Positions 10,986-21,650 of a DNA stretch of 64,000 bases are shown piece by piece. The stretch spans positions 2,304,468-2,368,467 of the forward strand of contig JAHCVI010000005.1 in NCBI GenBank assembly GCA_019096155.1, read 5' to 3'. The DNA is from Staphylotrichum longicolle. Its lineage: Eukaryota; Ascomycota; Sordariomycetes; Sordariales; Chaetomiaceae. Under the pieces are notes generated by a model. It was not told the origin of the DNA. It made no database searches and saw only the letters and a list, made by a program, of their open reading frames with translations. The position numbers and the translations under genes are program-made. Positions within the stretch are counted from its first letter, which is position 1. Each line of letters begins with the position of its first letter.

Positions 10986-11783
10986 ATGGCTTTCGTCGAT
11001 CTGAGCCGGCGAGACATCAATGTTCTCGAGAAGATCAAAGATCCAGAGTCCGACCCCTCACTCATGGTCCAGGTTGATCCTAGCCTCCCCAAGGACCCCC
11101 ACGTCTCGGATCCCGAGGAATACCAAAAGATCTCCCAACAAGAGCGCGACATCATCATGTCTATTCAAAAGCTTGAGATGCAGCAGGCCAAGCAGCAATC
11201 AAACCCGGTAGCCGACGGCGGTATTGTCGAGGAATATCGGAAGTGCGTCTCCAGACTCGGCCAGCTCGTCCGGGACCATCCCCAGTATGCCAGCGCCCGC
11301 AACAACAGGGCCCAAGCCCTGAGGAGGTTGTACGGGGATTCGATGCTCGTGGGCGACGCACCGAGAAACCCGCAAAGGCTCCTCCAAGACATCGACGACG
11401 CCGAGCGGTTAGAGGCAGCAGCGACCGTGTTGGGCGACTTGGACCACGCCATCGCCCTCCTCACGCCAAAGGTGGCATACTCCCGGCTGTCTCCGCAAGT
11501 CGCGAGGACGCTCTCCAACGCCCACACCCAGCGAGCCGCCATCTATCTCATGACCTCCAAGTTGCTCGATCCAAAGTCGGTTTCAATCGGCGCCGGGCGG
11601 CCCGAGGCCGGTTGGTCCAAGTTGGAATTCGAGGAGCGGGCATCGCGGGATTTCGCCATGGGCGGTAGGTACGGCAACGAGATTGCCAAGGCTTTGGCAG
11701 TGAGCACAAACCCGACAGCGAAGCTGTGCGGACAGATGGTGCGGGAGGCGATGAAGAAGGAGTATGGTCCGGGGCTTGCATGA
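10986..11783 (+). CDS. TTC36-family tetratricopeptide repeat protein
   Basis: The single exon encodes 265 residues. The frame is open upstream to 10842, but ATG 10986 has an excellent context (ACAACCATGGCT), while the upstream stretch is basic, low-quality leader-like sequence. The C-terminal half matches the TTC36 pattern. A TPR helix pair (ARNNRAQALRRLYGD) is followed by DLDHAIALLTP and then AHTQRAAIYL. A final repeat ERASRDFAMGGRYGNEIAKAL leads into a closing NPTAKLCGQMVREAM motif, corresponding to NPYAALCN in animal TTC36. The N-terminal 90 residues are acidic and not recognised. In mammals TTC36 binds HPPD and protects it from degradation; here the gene sits head to head with HPPD, so a role in tyrosine catabolism is a strong inference. 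It may be the orthologue of Aspergillus HmgX, which I cannot check. Confidence 0.85.
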   Translation: MAFVDLSRRDINVLEKIKDPESDPSLMVQVDPSLPKDPHVSDPEEYQKISQQERDIIMSIQKLEMQQAKQQSNPVADGGIVEEYRKCVSRLGQLVRDHPQYASARNNRAQALRRLYGDSMLVGDAPRNPQRLLQDIDDAERLEAAATVLGDLDHAIALLTPKVAYSRLSPQVARTLSNAHTQRAAIYLMTSKLLDPKSVSIGAGRPEAGWSKLEFEERASRDFAMGGRYGNEIAKALAVSTNPTAKLCGQMVREAMKKEYGPGLA

Positions 11784-12000
11784 TGATGAATGAGCCAAGA
11801 ATGTGGCATGTGCATGAGGATCAGGTATTGATGTCAAGCTAAGAGGATGGCGTTCGGGTCTGGTATTGTTCAAGGGTCGGGAGGGTTTGATGCATGTAGA
11901 TAGCGAGCAGTGTCCAGAGTATTTACGAGCTCTTTGCAAGACCAAGACGTCTGGACACAACTGTCTCAGCAACAAAAACATGTGAAGTTACAATAAATGT

Positions 12001-12159
12001 CTAGCGAACATACCGACGAGCCGCCGCGAACGTCTCCTGGGTTGTTCTGCCCTTGTCCTTCTCCTCGCGGTTGATGCGCAACGCAGCTGCCGAGAGGCCA
12101 ATGACCACGGCAAAGATCGGGTCCGCAACGCGGGAGATGATATAAACCGGTGCGGCCAT
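12001..12159 (-). CDS. nce101: Nce101-like small membrane protein
   Basis: This 52-codon gene encodes a single-pass protein: ISRVADPIFAVVIGLSAAAL forms the hydrophobic segment (residues 8-27), followed by the basic RINREEKDKGRTTQE. Yeast Nce101, linked genetically to non-classical secretion, is 53 residues and has the same plan of an (S/D)P-containing membrane helix then a charged tail. ATG 12159 is chosen because it gives exactly the family length. The frame is open to 12354, but the upstream residues are basic and unlike the family. The gene is convergent with the TTC36-like gene (stop codons 217 bases apart) and divergent from eL27. Its molecular function is not established. Confidence 0.85.
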   Translation of the reverse strand: MAAPVYIISRVADPIFAVVIGLSAAALRINREEKDKGRTTQETFAAARRYVR

Positions 12160-12612
12160 GTTTCTGAGTTTGCGACTTGAAGCAGCTTGTGCAGGACGGT
12201 AAGAGGTGTTGGAATGGTTGTGTTGGGAGCAGCAGGCACGGGCGACGAGACCACGGATTGATCTTCTTTCCCTCCAGTTGCTTCTGGTCAGGGTCCACTC
12301 CTGCGCTTGAGTCCTCTCTTGGTCCGTGCACAGGAAGCGTGCACGAGCCAGCACTTAGTCATCCAAACCAGCCAATGCGCGCGGTTTGCCCACTCGAATT
12401 TTGGCAGCCCACAAACTGGAAATTATTTCGGGGAACGACCTCCAAGAACGGTTCTGCCCTCACTCTCTGTGCCCGCAGTCGACTTCAGGAAAGGCCCGAG
12501 GAAACAACAGGTATGTCACGACTCCATTTTGCGCCATTGTCTTGCACAAGTCTTTCTGGCATATCCCCCGAGGTTGCTGACGTTGCTGTTCTCGCCGAAC
12601 AGAACCGACAAA
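12160..12612. promoter_or_regulatory. Divergent promoter of nce101 and eL27, with a probable 5' UTR intron of eL27
   Basis: Head-to-head spacer. A likely leader intron of the eL27 gene runs 12511-12602: donor GTATGT, branch GCTGAC near 12574, acceptor AACAG, ending ten bases before the ATG. 5' UTR introns close to the start codon are common in fungal ribosomal protein genes. The splice is inferred from signals only. Confidence 0.6.
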
Positions 12613-13329
12613 ATGAAGTTCCTTAAGACGTCGAGGGTCTGCCTCGTTACCCGGGGTCGCTATGCCGGCAAGAAGGTACGCCAGTCACAACGAAGTTTTG
12701 TTTGCTCCTCTCATCACGGCCGCCGAATACTTGGGAACTGGGAATCGAGGACTGCGGGGATTTTGGACGCGTTGGAGGCAAAGAGTTGAGGATGGGTGAT
12801 GCAGGAGGATGGACAAAACTGGAACAACGGCGGCCGCAGCACGAGAGGGGGCATTGAGGCGCAAGACGGAAGAGAAACAAAAAGGGAAGCCATGTACTAA
12901 CTCTGCTCCTTCCAGGTTGTGATCATCCAGCCCGTCGACAACGGCAGCAAGACACACCCCTACGGCCACGCCCTGGTCGCCGGCATCGAGCGGTACCCGA
13001 GCAAGATCACCCGCCGCATGTCCAAGACGAGGCAGGAGAAGCGCTCGAAGGTCAAGCCCTTCATCAAGGTCATCAACTACAACCACCTGATGCCCACCCG
13101 CTACACTCTCGAGCTTGAGGGCCTCAAGTCCGTCCTCAACGCCGACACCTTCAAGGAGGTCAGCCAGCGCGAGGACGCGAAGAAGACCGTCAAGAAGGTC
13201 CTGGAGGAGCGCTACACGAGCGGCAAGAACCGGTGGTTTTTCACTCCTCTGCGTACGTCCGCCTCTATCTCACGAGCAACCGTCGGGGATGGTTCATGAT
13301 TTGGTACTAACCGCCACACAGGTTTCTGA
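12613..13329 (+). CDS. rpl27: 60S ribosomal protein eL27
   Basis: Cytosolic large-subunit ribosomal protein. Exons are 12613-12675, 12916-13252 and 13322-13329, giving 135 residues against 136 in yeast. The N-terminus MKFLKTSRVCLVTRGRYAGK has the KOW fold, and NGSKTHPYGHALVAGIERYP, FIKVINYNHLMPTRY and the ending SGKNRWFFTPLRF are all typical. The last exon holds only two and two-thirds codons (…R-F-stop). Intron 1 is 240 bases, long for this window, and has a perfect TACTAAC branch just before CTCCTTCCAG. Intron 2 is 69 bases with GTACGT and GTACTAAC. A 5' UTR intron is likely upstream. Strong constitutive expression is expected. Confidence 0.97.
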
Positions 13330-14768
13330 TCGATTTTTCCTCAATTGGCTGGGCGGGGCGAACGGTTTTTTCGGGCTGTATACAGCATTCACCGCGGAAT
13401 AAAAATCTGAGGCTCACTAGCTGAATTTCACGGCAATTTGACGACACTCGTCTGGCGTTTCCGTCGTTCCTCGCTGGATGCGTGCTCCCGGTGCAGCATA
13501 GAAGCCGGGTCGGAGCAAGAAGCAGGCAGGAGGATAAAAGCTGGCGGTAGCGCGTGGCAACTCAGCGACCCAGGAATGTCTTTGATTGACCGCATGGGTA
13601 TTCCAGCCGAGTAGGACGAGCAACGATGTCGTTGGCAAAGTGTTTCAACGGTCCCTCCGTTTGTCTGTGACACCTGACCTGTCGTATTGGGGTGAAAGGA
13701 GGGAACAAGCTGACTGCCTGCCTGCCCTCTCGTAACATCCAAAAATACCGTGTCCACAGCCACCATGGACAGGATTCCAAGCATGCTGCTGATCCCGTCG
13801 CTCAACTCGACCCCTCGTATTCACCGCTCTATCTGACATGTCTCCCCGCTGGAGAGAGCTACATATTTATACACGTAAGTCCGTACTGGCTGCACCTTGC
13901 CACGGAAATCCAAGCTCTCGGCATCAAGACGTCAAAGTCAGATAACAAAATCAAGATTTCAATGTCAGTAGAGTATCTACAAGTCTATTTTCCCACCCCA
14001 AGCCTCGCCTACAAAAACATACAAAAACAAACTTTAAAAACACCCCCCGCGTAAACACTTTGATAATGCTCAATGCAAAGGCAAAGCAGGCACACACACA
14101 CCCCGTGTTCGTGACGCCAGCCCACACACACACCACACTTGCTCGCTTCCCGCTCCCGTTCCCCGTTCCCGTTCCCGTCCGTCTTGTCTATAATGCAAAA
14201 CAACAACAAGAAGAACAACAAAATAGCCCTTTTTCCTCTTCAGATGGGGGGGGGGGGGGCGGGGGGGGGGGTAGGGTAAGGTAGAAAAGCGAGCCAGAAC
14301 GAGGTAGGAAAAGTGTGTGAAAACAAAAAAAAAAAAAGGAGGAAACCAGCAAACCACGCCCCAGAAGGTGGTTTTGAGTGAACAGAAACGAGAAGAAAAA
14401 GTTGAAGAAAAAGGGCAATAGTAGTAGTAGTGCAATTATGTACTCGCCGGCGTAGTCCCAAGCCAACCCCCGCCATGTGTTGTTATGTGTTCCCCCTGCT
14501 CCAAGTCATCAGGTAACAAGAATGTCTCTGTTCTCGTCGTCGTTCCTCTCCCTTCGGGCGGTCCCATCCTCCTTTTTGTGCCATGTCTGGGTAAAACCAC
14601 CCCGCATTAAAATCGTTCGTATGGTGGTAGAGAAAGAAAGGGGGAATTATAAGATGTAATGCCCAACGTCTGGAATTCCCCGCCCTGCCCACGCTCCTTG
14701 TCATGACATGCTCTTATCTTGTCGCGTCCTTGTGCGGTTTTGCGCGATTGATGCCCTTGTTCCCCGCC
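13330..14768. other. Convergent spacer between eL27 and the TPT transporter; homopolymer-rich
   Basis: No gene is supported. The stretch contains CACACA and CCCGTTCC short repeats (about 14088-14180), a G tract of about 27 bases broken once (14246-14275), a 13-base A tract near 14327 and AT-rich sequence around 13940-14050. All are in keeping with the 3' UTRs of two convergent genes. Confidence 0.5.
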
Positions 14769-16235
14769 TCACAGCTTGGAGAGGCCCATCTTATTCTTGG
14801 CCTCGCTCAGGACCTGTGTGGCGTCGTACGAAGGGGCGAGCCCCCCGAGGAGAACGAACAGAGTCATGGCCGCGAGCAGGATGACGGCCACGCGTCGGAG
14901 GACAGGGCGGCGGTTGCCAAAGTCGGCCCACTGCCGCCCGGCCTCGCCGGCGTAGCCCTTGATGGCCTCGTAGCCAAGCTTGTAGTAGATCATGCCGCCG
15001 AGCGCAAGGCTGTAGCCGAAGAACTGCAACGCGGTCACCTGCGTGCCCCAGATGATCATGGAGGCCACGACGAGGAGGACGTCCTTGAGCACACCGCAGA
15101 GGGTGAGGACGAGCGAAGAAGTCTTGCCGATCTGCAAAGACGGGTTAACACACAAACATTCAACCTCATATGTGGGGTTGTCGCAAAAAGACTTACCAGG
15201 AAGACGACCGAGACGTTGAGCAGGAAGGCGCAGAGCCCGTTCAGGAAGAAGGTGAAGAGGCCGACGTTGTAGACCTCGCTCATGCTGATCTTGGGCAACT
15301 CCCAGAAGACGGCCACCACAAAGTTCATGGCAGCGCAGACAGGCGCGAAGTAGTACAGCGAGACCAGGGGGTCCATCTTGAACTCGGCAGAGCTCAGGAG
15401 GCGCTGGACCATGGTCAGGCGGAGAGCCTCGAAGATGATGCCCGCGATCTGGTAGATGAAGCCGATCCACACAAACTTGATCTCACCGAACGAGGCGATA
15501 ATGACACCGACGACGATGGTCGAGACGTTGAGGAAAACCTTGAGGTTCGGCTGCGAGACACCGAGCGCCCAGCTGGACATGAGGACGGCAACGGGAGTGG
15601 TGGCCTGGATCGGGTCAATACGAGGTTGCTCCGCGCGATCAAGCGAGGGGCACCAACCTTGAGCATCTGGATGAATGCGACACTGAGGTACAGGTATGTC
15701 AAGTTGCCGCAGATCAAGCTCAAGCTGAAGAAGAATCCAATCGGGACGATGGCGCGCAGGTAGACACGACCCGTCATCTTGACCGTCTTCCGGCCATCAA
15801 GGAGCGTCGTGTAGCGGGCGAGAAGCTGGGTCATGATGGTCGCAAAGGTCAAGTGGAAGGTCGTCAGAATGACCGGGTACGCTGCCAAGTCTCAGCATCT
15901 TGTCCCCAAATCCCAATCGCCGTTGTATTCTCTGGTGTTTCTTACCGAAGCCAAGCGTCGAGAGGATCCATTTGTTGAACAGGATAACGGAGGAGCTGAG
16001 GGTGATCCAGACGCTGCGAAGTGGCAACATACATTAACCGTCTTGTCGAAGAAGTGCCGGCGGTTTGCTCGCCATCTCAGGATTGACGGTCTACTCACCT
16101 CACGTATAACGCGGGATGGAGGGATTGCTTCTGGGGCTGCGACTTCTCGGCGTCCGGGTTGACAGTTGGAAGAACAGGACCGCTCTGATCCCGGGGCTGG
16201 TCGCCCGAGGCGCGCGACTTCTCCTCGACTCCCAT
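14769..16235 (-). CDS. Triose-phosphate-translocator-family (DUF250) sugar transporter
   Basis: Five exons (16235-16099, 16013-15946, 15881-15658, 15604-15197, 15131-14769) encode 399 residues. The protein shows the TPT/nucleotide-sugar transporter fold of about ten membrane helices. Recognisable parts are WITLSSSVILFNKWIL (TM1 with the NKW motif), YPVILTTFHLTFATIMTQLL, the hallmark SVAFIQMLKATTPVAVL, GFIYQIAGIIFEALRLTMVQ, the second-half NVSVVFLIGKTSSLVLTL, and GKLKD-equivalent GVLKDVLLV. A hydrophilic N-terminus and a TM-containing C-terminal extension (VAVILLAAMTLFVLLG) flank the core. It probably works in the Golgi or ER. Substrate cannot be read from sequence. Intron 3 has a weak GTTGGT donor, but the splice restores the invariant KATTP motif. 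Confidence 0.92.
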
Positions 16236-19200
16236 TTTGATGTGTTCTGGTGACGGCGCGCCGGGGTTCGGGACCAGATGTCGGGTCTGATGGAATTCAA
16301 TTAGGGCGCTGGAGCCGGCAGCGGTCTCGAATCGAAGAGTGCACGAGGCAGGTCTCGGAAATCAGGATAAGCAAGCACTAAAGGGTTGGCGGCGCACGCG
16401 GCAACGTCGGACAGGATAAAACGAATGGATGACCAAGCCAACTGCGACCGACCGTGAGGTTCGAGGTGTTGTCGAGGAAAAGCGACAATGGTGACGATGG
16501 AGAGATGAGGCGTGGGGACGCATGCAAATTAATTGGGTCGCGGCTGTCTGGTGTTGCAGGTCTGCTTGCGGACGGGGACGAGCCTGGACTTGACTTTTTT
16601 CAGGGGGGGCGGCTGTGTTGCAGGGGACACGCTGGGAAAGGGAAAGGGATGGGTCTTGGGTCGTGGTTCGTAGAGTGGGCCTGGGCGGCGATGTTGCGTG
16701 CTCTCTCCACCCGCCAATCAGATCTTTATCTGGGAGATTGGGACACAGCCGGTACTGGATAGCGCGAAGATTAACCTCTGCTTTTCAGCGCGGGCCCGTC
16801 TTCCAACTGCGAACAGGGGACTGAAGAACCGTGGTTGGCTTTGGATGCTTTGTGTCAACTCAACTGCCATTGTCGTTTGGCACGACCCACATTCAAATAG
16901 GGGTGAGACTCTGGTCTTCATGCCATCAGCCAGTTCTCAAGGAGTTTAGGTAAGGTATTACACAGTAAGTCTAGCTATGGTACAGAGTGTGTAATATTCG
17001 ACACGGCAGAGAACCAAGCTCCAAAAATTATAATTTGCCCAAAATGGCACTCAAGCTAGGTACTGGTACCTTACACAAAGTTGCACACTCCACTGAAGGG
17101 GAATAGACCGAACCCTCCAAGGTAAAGATTCGAGAGAACAGAAGAACCGTGGACTTTGGGTGCATGACTTTTGCAGCATTGATGATCCTGATCGCCGCCT
17201 GGCAGTGGCTGATGTTGGAGCACACATACGCAAGACGGAGAACAGTGGAGTGGAGGAGACGAAAATGCGAACGTCCAACTTTGCCCGCTGGATCTCAGGC
17301 AAAACAAGATTGGGTTAAAATTGCGGTGCGGGATGTTGTGCATCAAATCAGCAAGCTTCCGGCAGCCACATGTTGCAACTGTGGAACACCAACACTAGAG
17401 CCCTGCTAACAGCACTACACAGTCGCAGCACCAACAGCAGCGTCAGCCACCGACGAAAACAGTCAGCAGCCAGTTCCATATCACTGCAAGTACGAGGCCG
17501 GTCCGAACGTTGGGGAGCGACTGGTATGGATGGGCGGAGCACCATGAATGTCGACGACTTCGTAAAGATGCCAACGGCGAAGCCGCCCGTTTTTTTGTTG
17601 CCGAGCCCAGATCAGGCTTGCTCAGGGGATGGGCTGTCATCTAATACCCTGCTAGGAGACAGACCTTGTATTATACATGGCGTTACATGAAAGTAGCCGA
17701 AAGGACTAAGAGTCATCGATCAGCCTATGTAGGTACCTGTACTGTATGTATGTCAGTTTCCTGCCACATCTTCTCAGTACATAATGTGCTTGGTATTCTT
17801 CGTTTGCCCAAGCACTTCTGGGTGATCTCCACGGCTTCACCCTTGACCTATTTCGGGACGGACGGCAACGGATGGGAGAGTAGGGATCCTCCCGCTTTGC
17901 GACTCGTGAACACCGGGTCTCCCAAAAAGCGCATGGCGATCGCCCCGGTTCATGCCGCCGTGGAAAGCCAATGACGGAATCCATGCCAGATACGAAGTTG
18001 AACAATACCCTATTTACAGCACATACACCTACAAGGACAAGGCCGCGGGCTCTCTCGTCAGCATGCTGTGGAGCAAGGCCAAATGTGGCGACCGTTTTGA
18101 TAGCAGGACGTCTTGACTCCCCCACCGAGACGTGAATGCGCATTCAACGCCTCAACGCCTTGCTCCCCGGAAGTGGTGATAGTTTCGGTACCGCTGCTTC
18201 GCTCGCCGTTTCGGTACCTGGAACGAACACCACCGGTGCAGCTACCCGAGCGACCCTTAAGAACCTGCCACAAGGGAGGCACGGGTCTTTGCCGGGTCGG
18301 GTACCTGAATCGTACACGCGTTCTGTGGACCGGGCCACATCGATCCCCAGGTAGTCCCCGGCGTCGTTGAAACAAAAGGGGCTGGACAAGACTGGCGAGG
18401 CGGACAGGCCGTTTCTTCAAGATCGTCGTCCTCCCCGCTGGTTTCAACCTGTTCTGTGCCACCATTGTGCACACGTACCACAGTAGGCGGATCAACCCAA
18501 GTCTGACTCCGTGTTGCTGTTGTGGCACGTCCTGGCGTCGCTGATGCTGTGGAACAAGCCCGGCTGAGTGGGGTGATACAGAGCATGGGCGTACGTCATC
18601 TTCGCATTCCGGGCTCCTTCTCTCTCGAGACCTCAAGCCCTTGACATGGGATGTTTTGGATGATCCGCCGTCACGCTCCAGCGCGCCTCCTTGCAGTTGC
18701 GCTGATATTTTGGGCTCAGCGGTCGATCGCTTGGCCGTTGGCGGCTGTAATCTGGCGATCGCCCAAGCCTCGGTGTAGTGCCCTGACGATCGAAGTGGTT
18801 GAAACAAGCGCAGTCAAGCACCTGTGGAGCTGATGTGTGGCTCGCACCAACTCGAAACAGGGCTCAGCTGATACCGCCCCCTGCGCTCCCCGAACAGAGG
18901 GGCAAGGACGGGGGCAAGGAGCGGCAATCGCCATAAAACCCAGATGGACCTTCCTGGTTGGCGTTATTGTGCGACTGGACCCGGGGTTCTTCCTCTTCCA
19001 GAACCTTGCCCTCCCCGGTTCTCGAGGGAAATTGTGTGATTGCCTCTTTGGGAGACTGAAGCCCTCATTGGCAAAGTTGGCCGCCCAACGGGATCAAAGA
19101 CGGAGGGCTGCTGGGCGGACTTTCATGTTGCAATGTGACGGTTACGGTAATTCAACAAATTAAATGGCGTCGGCTCCGTTGGCTTTGACATGGCCGTATC

Positions 19201-19796
19201 CAAGCCGGCCCAGGGGGTCAGCGCGGGTACGAACCCTGCATGCAGACAAACAGACCTGGAGGGGGGCGGTGGTGGTGGTGCACACAAGAAGCGAGGTGAG
19301 GCAATCCAGCCATCCACCCAGCCATCGAGCCTGGTGTGGGATGCCACCAGCGAATTCTGCTTGGGATTCGAGACAAGCTTGGAGCACGGGGGTCGTCAAG
19401 TGGCCCAGCGGGATTGTTCTATTGCGGGACCCACCAGACCAGCCGTTTTGAATTGGAAATAATTTCAGCCCCTCCATCAACACCCCCCGCCCCTTTTTTT
19501 CTGGGGCCTGATAGCGGTCTGGCCATCCTAGCAACAGCCCAACAAGACAACAACCAGGGTCCAAAAGTGAGGTCGTCTTCATATCCTCACCACCATACGA
19601 AATCCACTGCGTTCTTCCCCCGCGTGATTTTTCTGTGCCACCCGCATCACAGCTCCTTCCAAAACGCGTCTCGCCGCTCGCTTGCTGGATCTTGAATCTT
19701 TTGCAAGCCGTGCCTGGTGCTTCTTCCCCGCGACTTCAGCACGGTGCCCCGCAGTTGTCCCAGATTTGTTGCTTCAGAGCTCTCACCACCACAACC
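16236..19796. other. Long gene-poor interval
   Basis: This is the longest interval without a supported gene (3.5 kb). It lies between the divergent starts of the TPT transporter and UDP-galactopyranose mutase, so both promoters are here. Composition is mixed. AT-rich patches carry TACGTACC-like strings around 16960-17100 and 17660-17790. The longest frame (18058-18807 minus) has shadow-like composition and no recognised motif. No tandem repeat, terminal inverted repeat or transposase remnant was found by eye. Confidence 0.5.
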
Positions 19797-21650
19797 ATGG
19801 CGGATATGTACGTTCGCACGGCAACACTGGCACAGGATGAAGCTTGGAACTTGGGTCACTAACTGGGTGCCGCAGTACTGTCGACGTTCTCGTTATCGGC
19901 GCCGGCCCGACTGGCCTGGGCGCGGCCAAGCGTCTCGACCACATTGTGCGCTCACCGCTCCTCTCCTCGCGGGTTCTCGCTGAGTTTGCTGACTCTGGTT
20001 CCAGAATGGGCCTTCTTGGATGATTTTGGATGCCAACGAGACGGCTGGCGGTCTTGCCTCTACCGATGTCACTCCGGAGGGCTTCGTAAGTCTAGCCTGC
20101 CCGCCTGCTGCGCACTTCCAGACCCCGCTAACGGCGCACGCTTTCGCAGCTCTACGATGTCGGCGGCCACGTCATCTTCTCCCACTACAAGTACTTCGAC
20201 GACTGCATCGACGAGGCGCTGCCCAAGGAGGATGACTGGTACACTCACCAGCGCATCTCGTACGTCCGGTACAAGGGCCAATGGGTCCCCTACCCCTTCC
20301 AGAACAACATCTCGATGCTGCCCAAGGAGGACCAGGTGAAGTGCATTGACGGCCTCATCGATGCTGCCATGGCCTCCCGCGTCGCCACGACCAAGCCCAA
20401 GGACTTTGACGAGTGGATTCTGCGCACATGCGGCGAGGGTGTTGCCGACGTCTTCATGCGGCCCTACAACTACAAGGTGTGGGCGGTGCCTACCACCAAG
20501 GTACGTTTGCATGGCCTGGTCCCCGGTGCCTCGCATGCTTACCAGGAGTGCAGATGCAATGCCAGTGGCTCGGTGAGCGTGTCGCGGCCCCCGATGTCAA
20601 GCTGGTCACGAAGAATGTCATCCTCAACAAGGTTGCTGGCAACTGGGGTCCCAATGCCACCTTCCGTTTCCCCGCGCGGGACGGAACTGGCGGCATCTGG
20701 ATTGCCGTCTCCAACACCCTCCCGGAGGAGAAGAAGCGGTACGGCAAGAAGGGCGAGGTCACCAAGGTTGACGCTGAGAAGAAGACGGTCACCCTGAAGG
20801 ACGGTACCACCATCGGCTATGGCAAGCTCATTAACACCATGGCCGTGGACCATCTCGTCGAGAAGATGGGCAACCAGGAGCTGGTCAGCCTTTCCAAGGG
20901 GCTCTACTACTCGTCGACCCACGTTATCGGCGTTGGTATCCGCGGAGAGCGCCCCGAGCGCATCGGCGACAAGTGCTGGGTAAGGGGAAAACCTAGGAAC
21001 CAAACACCGCGTGGGCCATGTGTCGCTAACGCTTCTTCCAGCTCTACTTCCCCGAGGACAACTGCCCCTTCTACCGCGCCACCATCTTCTCCAACTACTC
21101 GCCGTACAACCAGCCGCAGGCTGACGTTAAGCTGCCGACGCTGTACAACGCCGACGGCAGCAAGGCGAAGAGCAGCGAGGCCAAGGAGGGCCCGTACTGG
21201 TCGATCATGCTCGAGGTCTCGCAGTCGACGATGAAGCCGGTCGACGAGGAGAACCTGCTCAAGGACTGCATCCAGGGGCTCATCAACACCGAGATGATCA
21301 AGCCCGAGGACGAGATCGTGTCGACCTACCACCGCAAGTTTGACCACGGCTACCCGACGCCGTCGCTCGAGCGCGAGGGCGTGCTCAAGCAGCTCCTCCC
21401 CAAGCTCCAGGACATGGATATCTGGTCGCGCGGCCGCTTCGGCAGCTGGAGGTACGAGGTCGGCAACCAGGACCACTCGTTCATGCTCGGCGTCGAGGCC
21501 GTCGACAACATTGTCAGCGGCGCCGTCGAGCTGACGCTCAACTACCCCGACTTTGTCAACTCGCGCCAGAACACGGAGCGCCGCCTCGCCCAGACCTTCT
21601 ACAATGCGGGATCTGCTTCCCGCAGCATTCCATCTCGGCCTGCGGCTTAA
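19797..21650 (+). CDS. ugmA: UDP-galactopyranose mutase
   Basis: Flavoenzyme that interconverts UDP-galactopyranose and UDP-galactofuranose, the precursor of galactofuranose in fungal cell-wall galactomannan and glycoproteins. Exons are 19797-19807, 19876-19945, 20005-20085, 20150-20500, 20554-20979 and 21042-21650, giving 515 residues, close to the ~510 of Aspergillus enzymes. The FAD-binding motif VLVIGAGPTGLGAAKRL lies at the N-terminus, followed by GPSWMILDANETAGGLAST. Further family signatures are LYDVGGHVIFSHYKYFD, MRPYNYKVWAVPTTKMQCQW (substrate and flavin site) and the C-terminal GRFGSWRYEVGNQDHSFMLG with FAD contacts. The first exon is only 11 bases (Met-Ala-Asp plus two bases). Five short introns cluster in the N-terminal half. 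A mature protein of this kind is cytosolic; no signal peptide is present. Confidence 0.97.

Noticed and set aside
12676..12915. A C/D-box snoRNA in the long first intron of eL27
   Set aside because: A GTGATGC resembles a C box but no paired D box with terminal stem was found by eye.
18058..18807. 249-codon minus-strand open frame
   Set aside because: Arg/Gly/Ser-rich with no motif; overlapping frames on both strands look equally good or bad.
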